Positions 34,101 to 41,436 of a DNA stretch of 64,000 nt are shown in pieces; positions within the stretch are counted from its first letter, which is position 1, and every line of letters begins with the position of its first letter. Below the pieces are notes generated by a model, which made no database searches, was not told where the DNA came from, and saw only the letters and a list, made by a program, of their open reading frames with translations. Location of the stretch: the NCBI RefSeq assembly GCF_005239135.1, contig NZ_QKNX01000001.1, forward strand, positions 806,001-870,000. Reading direction: 5' to 3'. A program made the position numbers and the translations under genes. Source of the DNA: Natronomonas salsuginis. GTDB taxonomy: Archaea > Halobacteriota > Halobacteria > Halobacteriales > Haloarculaceae.

Positions 34101-35256
34101 TACTGGCGAGAACGGCGACTCGTCGCAGCTCACCGGTGTTTCAACCGACATTACCGAACAGATAAAACACGAACAGCAACTGGAACACAAAACTGAGGAA
34201 CTGGAGCAACTGGCGACGAAATACGAAACCCAGTACCGAACACTGTTTGAGGAGGCCCCGGTGATGACGATTCTCACGCGATCCGAGGACGGCCGACCGA
34301 TCATCGATGACTGTAACAGCCAGTTCGTCGAGACCCTTGGATACGATGCGGATACAATAATCGGCAGTGAACTCGCGGAGTTCTACACACCCGAATATGC
34401 TGAAAGACTGCAATCGGAGGGGTACAGCCAGGCACTTGACGGACAGTTTACCAGAGAGAGACGCGAGCTACTAACTATCGACGGTGAGGTCATCGAAGCG
34501 CTTCTGCGTGCGGTTCCGCGCCGGAGGACCGACGGCGAGATCATCGGAACGGTAGCGATGTATATCGACATCAGCGAACGTGAGTCGGTCAGGCGTGCGA
34601 ACGAGCGGCTCGAAGAGTTCACGAGCGTTGTCTCACACGATCTCCGAAACCCGCTGAACGTTGCCACCGGGCGGCTCGAACTGGCAGCCGAGGAGTGCGA
34701 CAGCGATCACCTCGGCGACCTCGAAGATGCGCTTGACCGGATGGAGGCGCTGATCGATGAGCTCCTAACGCTAGCCCGGGAAGGCAAAGAGGTGACCGAC
34801 GCTCAGCCGGTCGACCTCGCTATGATAGCCGACGAGTGCTGGGAGAACGTCGAGACGAATCAGGCAAGAGTAATCACTACTATCGATCGAGGCGTTCGGG
34901 CAGACAGAAGTCGCCTCAAACAGGTGTTTGAGAACCTGTTTCGGAACGCAGTCGAACACGGCGGGACGGACGTGACTGTGACGGTTGGGGGACTAGACGA
35001 CGGGTTCTACATCGAGGACGATGGTCCAGGGATTCCGTCCGACGAGCGCGATGCTGTCTTCGAGGCCGGCTACTCGAAGTCGACTGACGGAACCGGGTTC
35101 GGACTGCGTATCGTCGAACAGATCGTCACTGCCCACGATTGGCACATTCGTGTTACAGATGGGGCGGACGACGGAACACGGTTTGAGATTACGAATGTTG
35201 AGTTCGTCGATGCACAGGCCTCTGTACTAAGCAAGTACCAAGTAGAAGATAACTAA
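31105..35256 (+). CDS. Giant receiver-PAS(x8) histidine kinase
   Basis: The cytosolic protein has 1383 residues. A receiver domain at about 5-125 (SVLHVDDDPAFADLTVEMLS, IVSDYEMPGQNG) is followed by eight PAS-type modules, each closing with a D-I-T/S-E/D-R-K/R/E motif (first LLPQFVFVKDEAGEFLLANE; last PVMTILTRSEDGRPIIDDCN). HisKA has His1178 in VVSHDLRNPLNV and HATPase has NLFRNAVEHGG, DDGPGIPSDE and GTGFGLRIVEQI. None of the PAS modules has a LOV cysteine motif. Receiver and kinase ends are close paralogues of the LOV kinase at 23-26 kb. ATG was preferred to a TTG five codons upstream; TATA candidates are CATAAATCC and CCTATACT at about 31063-31078. Confidence 0.9.
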   Translation: MTEASGISVLHVDDDPAFADLTVEMLSEHEAQFTVETAINASEGLDRLAANSFDCIVSDYEMPGQNGIEFLETVREKYLNLPFILYTGKGSETVASDAIAAGVTDYLQKESGTSQYTVLANKIRNAVEGYRQQERAKATRNRLRQIIDLLPQFVFVKDEAGEFLLANEATAEAYGTTVGNLEGATDADFADSKAEIEQFRADDQAVIESGKPKYIPEESLTTADGETRLLETTKIPYDPVETDGDAVLGVSMDITERKKRENMLQQYQYAYESALSGIAQVDLDGELTDVNPAFLDMWGYDDEDDVIGRSAIDLWENPEQARSVLETVKELGRWEGELEAVRADGSTFYARGVNSHLTNSDGTPVGVVSSFFDITERREREREIQKLTERLDLAVGGANLGIWDWDMTTDGVEFNEQWAELLGYSLDEIEPRLEAWETRVHSDDLDGVEEALERHIAGEAEYYDTEHRMQTADGDYRWIRDIGQVVERGEDGEPARAVGIHLDIDDRKTYEQQLKEERDMFTQGPAVVFNWREAEGWPVEHVSENVEDVLGYTAEQFQSGAVAYADVIHDQDRERVFEEVAEHSDRETDQFNHEPYRIVAPDGTVRWVLDHTKNVRKDGEITHRLGYLVDITERKERQKELRRTNTILRTIVENLPMGVLVEDAERDILMANDLLGETFGRPIGGDELTGRDCAATAEELKDLFADPEGFIEGVTGRIERREPAQNEELPLADGRVLERDYVPYTLPEGEAHLWLYRDVTERKQRKQELDRSRQFLQETQEVAQIGGWEYNVQSESLRWSDEVYRIHGLPPDADVRIEDAIEFYHPDDRDTIRDAVDRLTSEGEPYDVELRIVTVDDDVRWVRALGEPVYEDDELIAVQGTFQDITERKEREQELRMVRERFERFASNVEDAFFLLPTDYSETEYVNPAVETIYGITPEEAYDDSMAWLRHVHPDDKDELLAEMEAQQDETSDWSREQEFRIDHPDRGVRWVQARLDAITGENGDSSQLTGVSTDITEQIKHEQQLEHKTEELEQLATKYETQYRTLFEEAPVMTILTRSEDGRPIIDDCNSQFVETLGYDADTIIGSELAEFYTPEYAERLQSEGYSQALDGQFTRERRELLTIDGEVIEALLRAVPRRRTDGEIIGTVAMYIDISERESVRRANERLEEFTSVVSHDLRNPLNVATGRLELAAEECDSDHLGDLEDALDRMEALIDELLTLAREGKEVTDAQPVDLAMIADECWENVETNQARVITTIDRGVRADRSRLKQVFENLFRNAVEHGGTDVTVTVGGLDDGFYIEDDGPGIPSDERDAVFEAGYSKSTDGTGFGLRIVEQIVTAHDWHIRVTDGADDGTRFEITNVEFVDAQASVLSKYQVEDN

Positions 35257-35264
35257 AATAAGAT

Positions 35265-35281
35265 GGCACTGTCTAGTTAAG
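35265..35281 (+). repeat. Left terminal inverted repeat of the IS6-type element
   Basis: GGCACTGTCTAGTTAAG is an exact reverse complement of the right end and starts eight bases after the kinase stop codon. Confidence 0.9.
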
Positions 35282-35320
35282 CCAGTTTGAGAAGTGAGCA
35301 GATCAATGGTTTAAGTGTTC

Positions 35321-36057
35321 ATGCTCAACGAAGAACTGCTCAGAGAGACGTCAGAAACCACGAATCTTGAATGTTGGGAGCGAGAGCGGACGGCGACGTT
35401 CACAAGAGCGGAGCTCTTGTGCAGCCCATCAGAACGCAAAGCGTTCTGAGGACGCCCGTCAGGGCGTTCGCCGTCCGGCTCCACACGACTGGTTGTTCTC
35501 TCAGAGAGACATAAGAAATTCTTCGACTCTTCGGCGTGGAACGCTCTCATCAAGCGATCTGGCAATGGGTTCATCAGGTCGCTGATAGCGTTCCCGACCC
35601 GCCTGAGGCGAAGCCGACGCGGGTCGCCGTCGACGAAACCGCTGTCAACATTAACGGCGAGCTGTGTTGGGTGTATGCTGCAATAGACTTTGACTCAAAG
35701 CTTATTATTGATGCTGAATTGTTTGGACGCCATGGCACTGACCCGGCGGCTGCGTTTCTTCATCGCCTTGCCGAGAAACACGATCTCTCCGAGACCGTGT
35801 TTCTCGTCGACGGCTTCGGTTATGAGACTGCACTTGCCCGGTTAGGGCTGAGCGGTCGGCGGAATTATACCGACCGAAACCTCATCGAAACGTGGTTTCA
35901 AACTCTGAAACAACGTATCGACCGCTTCTATCACTCGTGGGTGGGCAGTCAGCGGAGCGTTCGAAAATGTATTGAACAGTTCGTACACTATTACAACCGC
36001 CAACGGCCGCATCAATCACTCGAAAATCGAACACCAGCTGAAAAAATCCTTAACTAG
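35321..36057 (+). pseudogene. IS6-family transposase, broken by an insert and a nonsense codon
   Basis: MLNEELLRETSETTNLECWE begins the gene. After TATFTRA a 56-bp insert shifts the frame. The reading resumes as FAVRLHTTGCSLRET, hits TAA at 35512-35514, and goes on ILRLFGVERSHQAIWQWVHQ with the DDE catalytic core (VAVDETAVNINGELCWVYAA, FLVDGFGYETALARLGLSG, YYNRQRPHQSLENRTPAEKI). The 3' half alone forms a 173-residue ORF from GTG 35536, but it lacks the DNA-binding part, so it is not expected to transpose by itself. Confidence 0.85.
35384..35481. repeat. Cloverleaf-like palindromic element in the IS6 transposase
   Basis: Three perfect hairpins stand in a row: ACAAGAGC/GCTCTTGT with a GGA loop (35402-35420), TCAGAACGC/GCGTTCTGA with AAA (35429-35449), and ACGCCC/GGGCGT with GTCA (35452-35467). 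They are enclosed by an outer stem GGACGGCGA/TCGCCGTCC (35388-35396 and 35468-35476). The inserted part relative to an intact transposase frame is 35411-35466 (56 bp), possibly 53 bp plus a GCG duplication. Confidence 0.75.
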
Positions 36058-36065
36058 ACAGTGCC
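36049..36065 (-). repeat. Right terminal inverted repeat of the IS6-type element
   Basis: CTTAACTAGACAGTGCC is the exact reverse complement of the left end. It overlaps the end of the transposase frame and supplies the stop codon of the truncated HTH gene read from the other strand. Confidence 0.9.
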
Positions 36066-36392
36066 CTCTCCAGCAAGTTGGTATATTTCGGACCAATCAG
36101 GACTTACCCGATAAACCCCTTCCATGGTGGCTTTGACCAAGGCTCCGAGCCGTTGCTCATTGCCCCGTTCCGCGTTGTGTTTTTCTACCGGGTGCCACCA
36201 GACACGACCGCGAGCTCCGACTTTCTTTGTCTCCAACACATCATCTTCGACGAGCGTCTCGAGTCTGTTGTAGATCGTTCGGTTAGTACAGTCGAATTTT
36301 GTGGCGACCTCAGGCGTCGTAAACGGTGTGCCAGGCGGCCCAAGCGCCTCGAACACGTCCCGAACCTGTGTGAGAGATGGAGCTGAGCTCAT
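36054..36392 (-). pseudogene. HTH-PAS regulator truncated by the IS6-type element
   Basis: MSSAPSLTQVRDVFEALGPP and FTTPEVATKFDCTNRTIYNR with VLETKKVGARGRVWWHPVEK form the winged-helix N-terminus typical of haloarchaeal PAS/bacterio-opsin-activator-like regulators or sensor kinases. A PAS domain starts at RLGALVKATMEGVYRVSPDW and is cut after about 25 residues at the IS end, where GTV-stop is read from the IS repeat. The missing part would hold the rest of PAS and the output domain. Confidence 0.8.
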
Positions 36393-36498
36393 ACGTTATG
36401 CTGTTCGTGAAGACACATAGTATTTCTCTTGATAGAAATGAAGTGGCTTGTCGCAGTCCCCGTACCGGCCAGGTGGATGGGCTCTTGACGATTGTGTT

Positions 36499-36990
36499 AT
36501 GAGGGTCTCGTTGTGTCCTTGGCTCTCGACTCTGGTCAAAGAACTCCACGGATGGGCACACGAAACAGCACTAGTTGGCCACCTCAGGAACCGTCCTGAA
36601 CTCTGTGGGCACCTGGAGTTCGAGACGATCCCGGACCAATCGACACTGTGGCGGAACTGGCACGAGCGGTTCACCGCCGATCTCAAGGAGACGGTCGAGA
36701 CGGGGGCTCAAACGATTCTCACCAAAGCCCAGAATACGACCACGTGCGTCGGACAGCGATCACTCGTCTCTCAGTAGACGGTGAGCAACGGCAGTTGCTT
36801 GAGGTAACTATCTCTGAGTGGACGCGTGGGTGCCAAATCGCCACTGACATCGCGTGGGACAAATGCAACACGAAGAGCGACGTACAACCCCTCGCCTACG
36901 ACGATGTGCGCGAACACACCGGCCTCGGGAGGCAGCACGCGATCCACGCCACTCATCGGGGTGAGCGAAGCAGGGTGAGGTAGTTGACCT
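36499..36990 (+). pseudogene. Fragment of a haloarchaeal transposase
   Basis: MRVSLCPWLSTLVKELHGWA, HLRNRPELCGHLEFETIPDQ and STLWRNWHERFTADLKETVE match the N-terminus of a transposase group common in haloarchaea; the IS family name is uncertain. The frame ends at 36777. The next piece (SVDGEQRQLLEVT onward) is in another frame and does not restore a catalytic domain. No terminal repeats were seen. Confidence 0.6.
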
Positions 36991-37045
36991 GGGCGTAGCA
37001 CTCTGGATACCGGCGGCTTTTATCAGAGGCGATCGTACAGGTGCC

Positions 37046-37705
37046 ATGGACGCTTCGGAGGAGCTACCGCTCGTACACGTCAGCCGTTCGGGGACCGTCG
37101 AGTCGAACGCACCCGCTGTCGTGTTGGTCCACGGCCGCGGCACGAACGAACGGGATCTCCTGTCGATCGGAGCGCAACTCCCGGAGGAACTGCACGTGCT
37201 GAGCGTTCGAGCGCCCAATTCGATGGGCGGCCCGAACAGCTACACGTGGTACGACCTCGACCTCTCGGCGGGCGGGTTACATGCCAGCCAGCCCGATCCT
37301 AACGGCTTCCGCCGAAGCCTCGATCTCCTCCACGAGTTCGTCGAGGCGGCGACGGCGCGCTACGACCTCGATCCCGACCGGATCGGTCTGTTGGGCTTCA
37401 GTCAGGGCGCGATCACGAGCATGTCGGCGCTGCTCGAACGTCCCGAGGCGTATCGGTGGGTCGTCGCGCTCAACGGCTATCTCGCCGAATCACACGAGGG
37501 CGACGTTGAGAAGGCCGCCGGCAAACCAGTCTTCATCGGCTGCGGCTCGATGGATCAGGTCATCCCGCCGGTCCGCGCCGAGCGAGCCGCCGAACTGCTC
37601 GAATCCGGCGGTTCGGACGTCCGCTTCGAGACGTACAGCGTGGGGCACGGAACGATACCCGACGAGATCACCGACGTGGTGGCGTGGCTCGAGGGATGGA
37701 TCTAA
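37046..37705 (+). CDS. Alpha/beta hydrolase, phospholipase/carboxylesterase type
   Basis: The protein has 219 residues. VVLVHGRGTNERDLLSIGAQ holds the oxyanion HGxG-type loop, GLLGFSQGAITSMSALLERP the nucleophile elbow (Ser in GFSQG), GCGSMDQVIPP the acid Asp, and YSVGHGTIPDEI the catalytic His. All four elements of the Abhydrolase_2 fold are present. Substrate unknown, probably a small ester or lysophospholipid. GCTTTTATC lies 26 bases before the ATG. It marks the return to GC-rich core sequence after the IS region. Confidence 0.92.
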   Translation: MDASEELPLVHVSRSGTVESNAPAVVLVHGRGTNERDLLSIGAQLPEELHVLSVRAPNSMGGPNSYTWYDLDLSAGGLHASQPDPNGFRRSLDLLHEFVEAATARYDLDPDRIGLLGFSQGAITSMSALLERPEAYRWVVALNGYLAESHEGDVEKAAGKPVFIGCGSMDQVIPPVRAERAAELLESGGSDVRFETYSVGHGTIPDEITDVVAWLEGWI

Positions 37706-37795
37706 AGCGGCCGACGTACCGGGGGAGCGTTGGCTCCGATCGCAGCCGCGGTCGGTACCGGATGAACTTTATCGGCTTCGGTAGCAATCCGTCGC

Positions 37796-38170
37796 ATGGA
37801 ACCCGACCCGGATCCATCGCGTTTTCGCGATCTCATGCTCGACTCGGAGCCCGGCTTCGAGGAGGTGCTTCGGTGCGTCTTCGGCATACAGGACCACGAA
37901 GCGCGGCTGTATCTCGAACTCCTGAACGCCCCCGACAGCACCGTCGCGGAGCTCGCGGAGACCGTCGATCGCGATCGGAGCAACGTCAACCGTGGACTCA
38001 CGACGCTCATGGAGAAACACCTCGTCGATCGCCGCCGTCGACTACTCGACAGCGGTGGACACGTCTATCAGTATCGAGCGACCGCGCCGGAGGAGGCCCG
38101 CGAACTGATGCACGAGACGCTGAACGAGTGGGCCGCCTACGTCCACGAGCGGATCGACGAGTTCCCGTGA
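37796..38170 (+). CDS. HTH transcriptional regulator (TrmB/MarR-like winged helix)
   Basis: This 124-residue protein has helix-turn-helix NAPDSTVAELAETVDRDRSN with the recognition helix VNRGLTTLMEKHLVDRRRRL, the wing SGGHVYQYRAT and a C-terminal dimer helix. A Cys in VLRCVFGIQ lies before the HTH. No effector domain is present, so DNA binding may be modulated by dimerisation or a partner. AACTTTATC is 26 bases before the ATG. Confidence 0.85.
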   Translation: MEPDPDPSRFRDLMLDSEPGFEEVLRCVFGIQDHEARLYLELLNAPDSTVAELAETVDRDRSNVNRGLTTLMEKHLVDRRRRLLDSGGHVYQYRATAPEEARELMHETLNEWAAYVHERIDEFP

Positions 38171-38189
38171 TCGACGGGATCGAGCGCGA

Positions 38190-38357
38190 TCACGCGGACG
38201 AGGAGAGTTCGACAGCCGTGTCCGATTGGATCCACGCGCTTGGGTTGTCCGCTCGATAGATGACGATCTCGCCGGTTTCGAGCGTCAACTCGACGTACTC
38301 GCCACCCTGTTGGGGCGGGCTGTCACCGTCAGGATCGTTTTCGAGTGGTGCGGACAT
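38190..38357 (-). CDS. Small haloarchaeal protein (DUF7331-like)
   Basis: The 55-residue protein begins MSAPLENDPDGDSPPQQGGE and contains YVELTLETGEIVIYRADNPS followed by AWIQSDTAVELSSSA. The Y-V-E-L-x-L/E-x-G-E and D-N-P-x-A-W-I-x-S-D pattern matches, from memory, a widespread haloarchaeal family of unknown function (DUF7331). It is encoded opposite the HTH gene and convergent with it. Confidence 0.78.
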   Translation of the reverse strand: MSAPLENDPDGDSPPQQGGEYVELTLETGEIVIYRADNPSAWIQSDTAVELSSSA

Positions 38358-38453
38358 TGCGGATCACGGGCGAAGTCGCCATACACGGAACAGTTCGGCT
38401 GCTTGGTTGATAAACGTTATCATGACCCATTCGTGTTTAAACAGCGACGGAAT

Positions 38454-38471
38454 CCCGGCCTTTAGGCCGGG
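38454..38471 (+). repeat. Perfect CCCGGCC/GGCCGGG hairpin
   Basis: A 7-bp stem with a TTTA loop, set in GAATCCCGGCC...GGCCGGGCGGGAATCA. It resembles the right-end hairpin of haloarchaeal IS200/IS605 (tnpB-type) elements; no tnpA or tnpB is nearby. It could also simply act as a terminator. Confidence 0.6.
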
Positions 38472-38511
38472 CGGGAATCAAATAAAGTAGCAGCGGCTCC
38501 TTGCGTGAGGC

Positions 38512-38757
38512 ATGAACGAATCGACCGTCATCGAGCCGGGCGAACGAACCGCCGAGGAACTACTCTCCGGACTGCAAGCCGGCAAGCGATTCATCGTCCA
38601 AACGGAGGTGTTGGGCTCGCTCGAAGAGCTAACGCTGCGATTCGACGGCGAGATCTACTACTGTGATTCACCGACGATTCTGCACAAACACACTGACGCC
38701 GAGGAGATGCGCGAGTGCATCGAGAATCTCGGCTTCGCGCGCGACGATCCGAACTGA
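38512..38757 (+). CDS. Unassigned small haloarchaeal protein (81 aa)
   Basis: MNESTVIEPGERTAEELLSG is followed by GKRFIVQTEVLGSLEELTLR, FDGEIYYCDSPTILHKHTDA and EEMRECIENLGFA. It is an acidic alpha/beta protein with two Cys and no CxxC. The family looks conserved in haloarchaea but I cannot name it. CAAATAAAG lies about 29 bases upstream of the ATG, giving a leaderless start just after the hairpin. Confidence 0.72.
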   Translation: MNESTVIEPGERTAEELLSGLQAGKRFIVQTEVLGSLEELTLRFDGEIYYCDSPTILHKHTDAEEMRECIENLGFARDDPN

Positions 38758-38828
38758 CGGTCGCCGACCGTTCGACGTGACGAGCCGAAAGCGGCCCCTT
38801 TTTGCGACTCGGCTACGGACGATACACA

Positions 38829-40088
38829 ATGGCAGACCTCGCACTTCCCGACGCACCTGACGCGCCCGGCGTGGCAGACGACGGCGTGTGGCTCCACTGT
38901 ATCGAGTGTGGGCGCGATCACGCGCCGTTCGACGACATCATCTACACCTGCCCGGACTGCGGTGGGCTCCTCGAGGCGCGATACGACCGATACCCGACGT
39001 TCGACGGGTTTGACGGACGCGGCGTCTGGCGGTACAACGTGGCGTTGCCGTTCGAGGCGGGTGTCACGCTTCCCGAAGGAGACACGCCGCTACACCGGGT
39101 CCCGCGCCTCCGCGAGTCGATCGGGGTTCGGAACCTCCGGATCAAACACGAGGGCATGAACCCGACTGGCTCGTTCAAGGACCGCGGGATGACGGTCGGC
39201 GTTCGCGTGGCCGAGGAACTCGGCGTCGATCGGCTGGCATGCGCGTCGACCGGGAACACCTCCGCCGCGCTCGCCGCCTACGGCGCGCGGGCGGGTCTGC
39301 AGACGCTCGTGTTGTTGCCCGCCGGGAAGGTCGCCGCGGGCAAGATCGCCCAAGCGAGCCTCCACGGGGCACGAATCCTCGAAGTCGACGGCAACTTCGA
39401 CGCGTGTCTCGACATCGTCCAGGGCCTCGCCGATCGGGGCGAAGCGTATCTCCTCAACTCGCTAAACCCGTTCCGATTGGAGGGCCAAAAGACGATCGGG
39501 CTCGAGATACTCGAGGCGTTCCGCGACGACCACGGTCGGTTCCCCGACCGGATCGTCCTCCCGGTCGGTAACGCCGGCAACACCGCCGCACTGTACAAGT
39601 GCTTCCGCGAACTGGTCGCCGGGGGCGACCTCGCCGAAGAGGACGTGCCGAAGCTGACCGGCGTGCAGGCGGAGGGTGCCGCACCGATGGTTGAGGCCAT
39701 CGAGGAGGGCCTCGAGGACACGCGCCGCTGGGAGCACGTCGAGACGATCGCGACCGCGATCCGGATCGGCAACCCGGTGAACGCGCCGAAGGCGCTGCCG
39801 GGCATCCGCGCGACCGGCGGCACGGCGGTCTCCGTTTCCGATTCGGGGATCACGGCCGCCCAGCGCGACCTCGCCGAGGAGGGCGTCGGCGTCGAGCCGG
39901 CCTCGGCGGCCTCGGTCGCCGGCCTCCGAAAGCTCCGCGAGGAGGGCGTCGTCGACGCCGACGAGGACGTCGTCTGTCTCACCACCGGCCACCTGCTGAA
40001 GGACCCCGACGCCGCCGCCGCGGCCGGCAGCGATCCCGAACCGGTGGCCAACAGCACCGAAGCGGTCCTCGAACATCTCGCCGAGTGA
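38829..40088 (+). CDS. thrC: Threonine synthase
   Basis: This 419-residue PLP enzyme has an N-terminal zinc ribbon LHCIECGRDHAPFDDIIYTC PDC, followed by the PLP-lysine segment MNPTGSFKDRGMTVGVRVAE. It also shows ACASTGNTSAALAAYGARAG, VLPVGNAGNTAALYKCFREL, VQAEGAAPMVEAIEEG and GVEPASAASVAGLRKLREEG. It converts O-phosphohomoserine to threonine. CCTTTTTGCG is about 28 bases before the ATG chosen here. Confidence 0.94.
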   Translation: MADLALPDAPDAPGVADDGVWLHCIECGRDHAPFDDIIYTCPDCGGLLEARYDRYPTFDGFDGRGVWRYNVALPFEAGVTLPEGDTPLHRVPRLRESIGVRNLRIKHEGMNPTGSFKDRGMTVGVRVAEELGVDRLACASTGNTSAALAAYGARAGLQTLVLLPAGKVAAGKIAQASLHGARILEVDGNFDACLDIVQGLADRGEAYLLNSLNPFRLEGQKTIGLEILEAFRDDHGRFPDRIVLPVGNAGNTAALYKCFRELVAGGDLAEEDVPKLTGVQAEGAAPMVEAIEEGLEDTRRWEHVETIATAIRIGNPVNAPKALPGIRATGGTAVSVSDSGITAAQRDLAEEGVGVEPASAASVAGLRKLREEGVVDADEDVVCLTTGHLLKDPDAAAAAGSDPEPVANSTEAVLEHLAE

Positions 40089-40140
40089 GGAACCTCCCGC
40101 GACCACAACGCACTTCGCGGTCGATCCCGCAGGGTCGGAC

Positions 40141-40542
40141 GTGAGGCCAACCCGCCGAGACGTCTGTACGCTCGCCGCCGCCGCGGTCGCCGGATGCGTG
40201 TCCGATCCCGGCGCGAGCTGTCGCGGGGCGACCGTCCGGGTGTCGATGCGCCCGATATCGTCCGCCGAGTCGCCGCTGTTGCTCGATCCCGCGTCGCTGT
40301 CGGCGGAGGCCGTCGTCGTCGCCGAGACCGCGATTGAGGACGAACACGTCGAACGCTGCGTATCGTGGGAACCCGGTCGGAACGAAACCGGGCCGTCGAC
40401 GGGGCTGGCAGAGTTGGGCGATCGAATTGAATCGCACGCAGGCGTCGACCTAACGACCGACGAGCACGTCGAACTCGACGTCCGGTTCCGGGGCGAGACG
40501 TACCTGCTCAGCCTCGACGTCGAATCCGGCGAGACGACGTAA
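40141..40542 (+). CDS. Predicted Tat-exported lipoprotein of unknown function
   Basis: A GTG start gives MRPTRRDVCTLAAAAVAGC: a twin-arginine, a short Ala-rich hydrophobic run and a lipobox-type AGC, the usual form of haloarchaeal lipoproteins. The mature part has about 115 residues, is acidic and shows beta strands, with LSAEAVVVAETAIEDEHVER and VELDVRFRGETYLLSLDVES. Three Cys remain after the lipobox region, of which one or two could pair. It lies 52 bp after thrC; no functional link is evident. Confidence 0.75.
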   Translation: MRPTRRDVCTLAAAAVAGCVSDPGASCRGATVRVSMRPISSAESPLLLDPASLSAEAVVVAETAIEDEHVERCVSWEPGRNETGPSTGLAELGDRIESHAGVDLTTDEHVELDVRFRGETYLLSLDVESGETT

Positions 40543-40584
40543 CCCTCGATAGATTCTTTCCCTCGGGGGTGGTACGGTGGCACA

Positions 40585-41094
40585 ATGGATCGACTCCGAG
40601 CGTACGTGCGCTCGATACGCGCGGAGCTCAAGGGGGAGCTGGAGGCCTCCCTCGACGGCGAGTACACCCCACAGCAGGTCGCCGGCAGTTTCGCGCTGGG
40701 CGTCTTCATCACCGCGCTCCCGACGCTCGGAACAGGGTTTCTGCTGTTCGTCCTCATCGCGTACCTGTTTTCGGGCGTCTCGAAACTCGCGCTCTTCTCG
40801 TCGGTGATCGTGTTGAACCCGGCGGTGAAGTGGGGCGTCTACGGGACGAGTTTCTGGCTCGGATCGGTGCTCCTCGGCCCCGTCGACGGCGTGAGTCGCT
40901 CGGAGCTGTCACTGTCGCTGTCGGCCGCACCGGAGGTCGTCGCTCGGCTCCTCCTCGGCAACCTGATTCTCGCGGTGCTCTTCACCGTGGCCGGCTACGC
41001 CGCCGCTTATCGGTTGACGGCGGCCTATCGGCGTCGAAGCAAAGAGATAGGGGTCGTAGAAGGGGCGCTCGGACGGGTGCGGAACCGCCCGTAG
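40585..41094 (+). CDS. DUF2062 membrane protein
   Basis: The protein has 169 residues with a charged N-terminal helix, then YTPQQVAGSFALGVFITALP, the hallmark start of DUF2062, and LIAYLFSGVSKLALFSSVIV, LNPAVKWGVYGTSFWLGSVL and a C-terminal helix pair (LLLGNLILAVLFTVAGYAAA). About four membrane helices are present. Function unknown; some relatives sit by glycosyltransferases, but nothing of that kind is near here. Confidence 0.88.
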   Translation: MDRLRAYVRSIRAELKGELEASLDGEYTPQQVAGSFALGVFITALPTLGTGFLLFVLIAYLFSGVSKLALFSSVIVLNPAVKWGVYGTSFWLGSVLLGPVDGVSRSELSLSLSAAPEVVARLLLGNLILAVLFTVAGYAAAYRLTAAYRRRSKEIGVVEGALGRVRNRP

Positions 41095-41123
41095 CGGATC
41101 GATACCGCGCTCGAAGGGGGCGG

Positions 41124-41339
41124 TTACAGGTCGGCGTCGGTGTAGATACCAACGAGCATCGTCGCGAGTGCGACCGCGCCGATCGCGAGCAGCGCGAGGC
41201 CGAGGTAGCCGATGCTCCGGGTCATCACGTCCGGGTTCGTCCCCGTCTCGCCGAGCGTGACGGCGGCGGCCCACACGAGAACGGCCGCAAAGAGACTCGC
41301 AGCACCCGTTTTTCCGTACGTCGAAGTGTTCTCTGACAT
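41124..41339 (-). CDS. Small two-helix membrane protein
   Basis: This 71-residue protein has helices at about 13-30 (AASLFAAVLVWAAAVTLGET) and 43-65 (IGYLGLALLAIGAVALATML). The soluble head is MSENTSTYGKT. It is not recognised as a named family. It stands alone between two plus-strand genes. Confidence 0.65.
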   Translation of the reverse strand: MSENTSTYGKTGAASLFAAVLVWAAAVTLGETGTNPDVMTRSIGYLGLALLAIGAVALATMLVGIYTDADL

Positions 41340-41436
41340 GTCGTATCGGCGCTACGCACGGGGGGTACGTGATTATTGCGTCTCGGCTCGGACGGAAAGC
41401 GTTTTGCCCGGCTGACCGATCAGATATCCATACGAC

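Larger units (their letters stand above)
35265..36065 (+). mobile_element. IS6-type insertion sequence, defective (801 bp)
   Basis: Perfect 17-bp terminal inverted repeats beginning GGCACTGTCTAGTTAAG bound a degenerate IS6-family transposase gene. Flanking octamers (AATAAGAT on the left, CTCTCCAG on the right) are not duplicates, so the expected 8-bp target duplication is missing. The right end cuts into an HTH-PAS gene whose remainder is not on the left side. Recombination between IS copies, or an IS-mediated deletion, best explains this. Confidence 0.88.

Noticed and set aside
35536-36057. Functional 173-residue transposase from the IS6-type element
   Set aside because: It lacks the N-terminal DNA-binding region because of the upstream insert and TAA; it is a truncated reading of a broken gene.
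38440-38480. A complete tnpA/tnpB element
   Set aside because: Only the hairpin is present; no ORF in the surrounding 1 kb resembles a TnpA Y1 transposase or TnpB.
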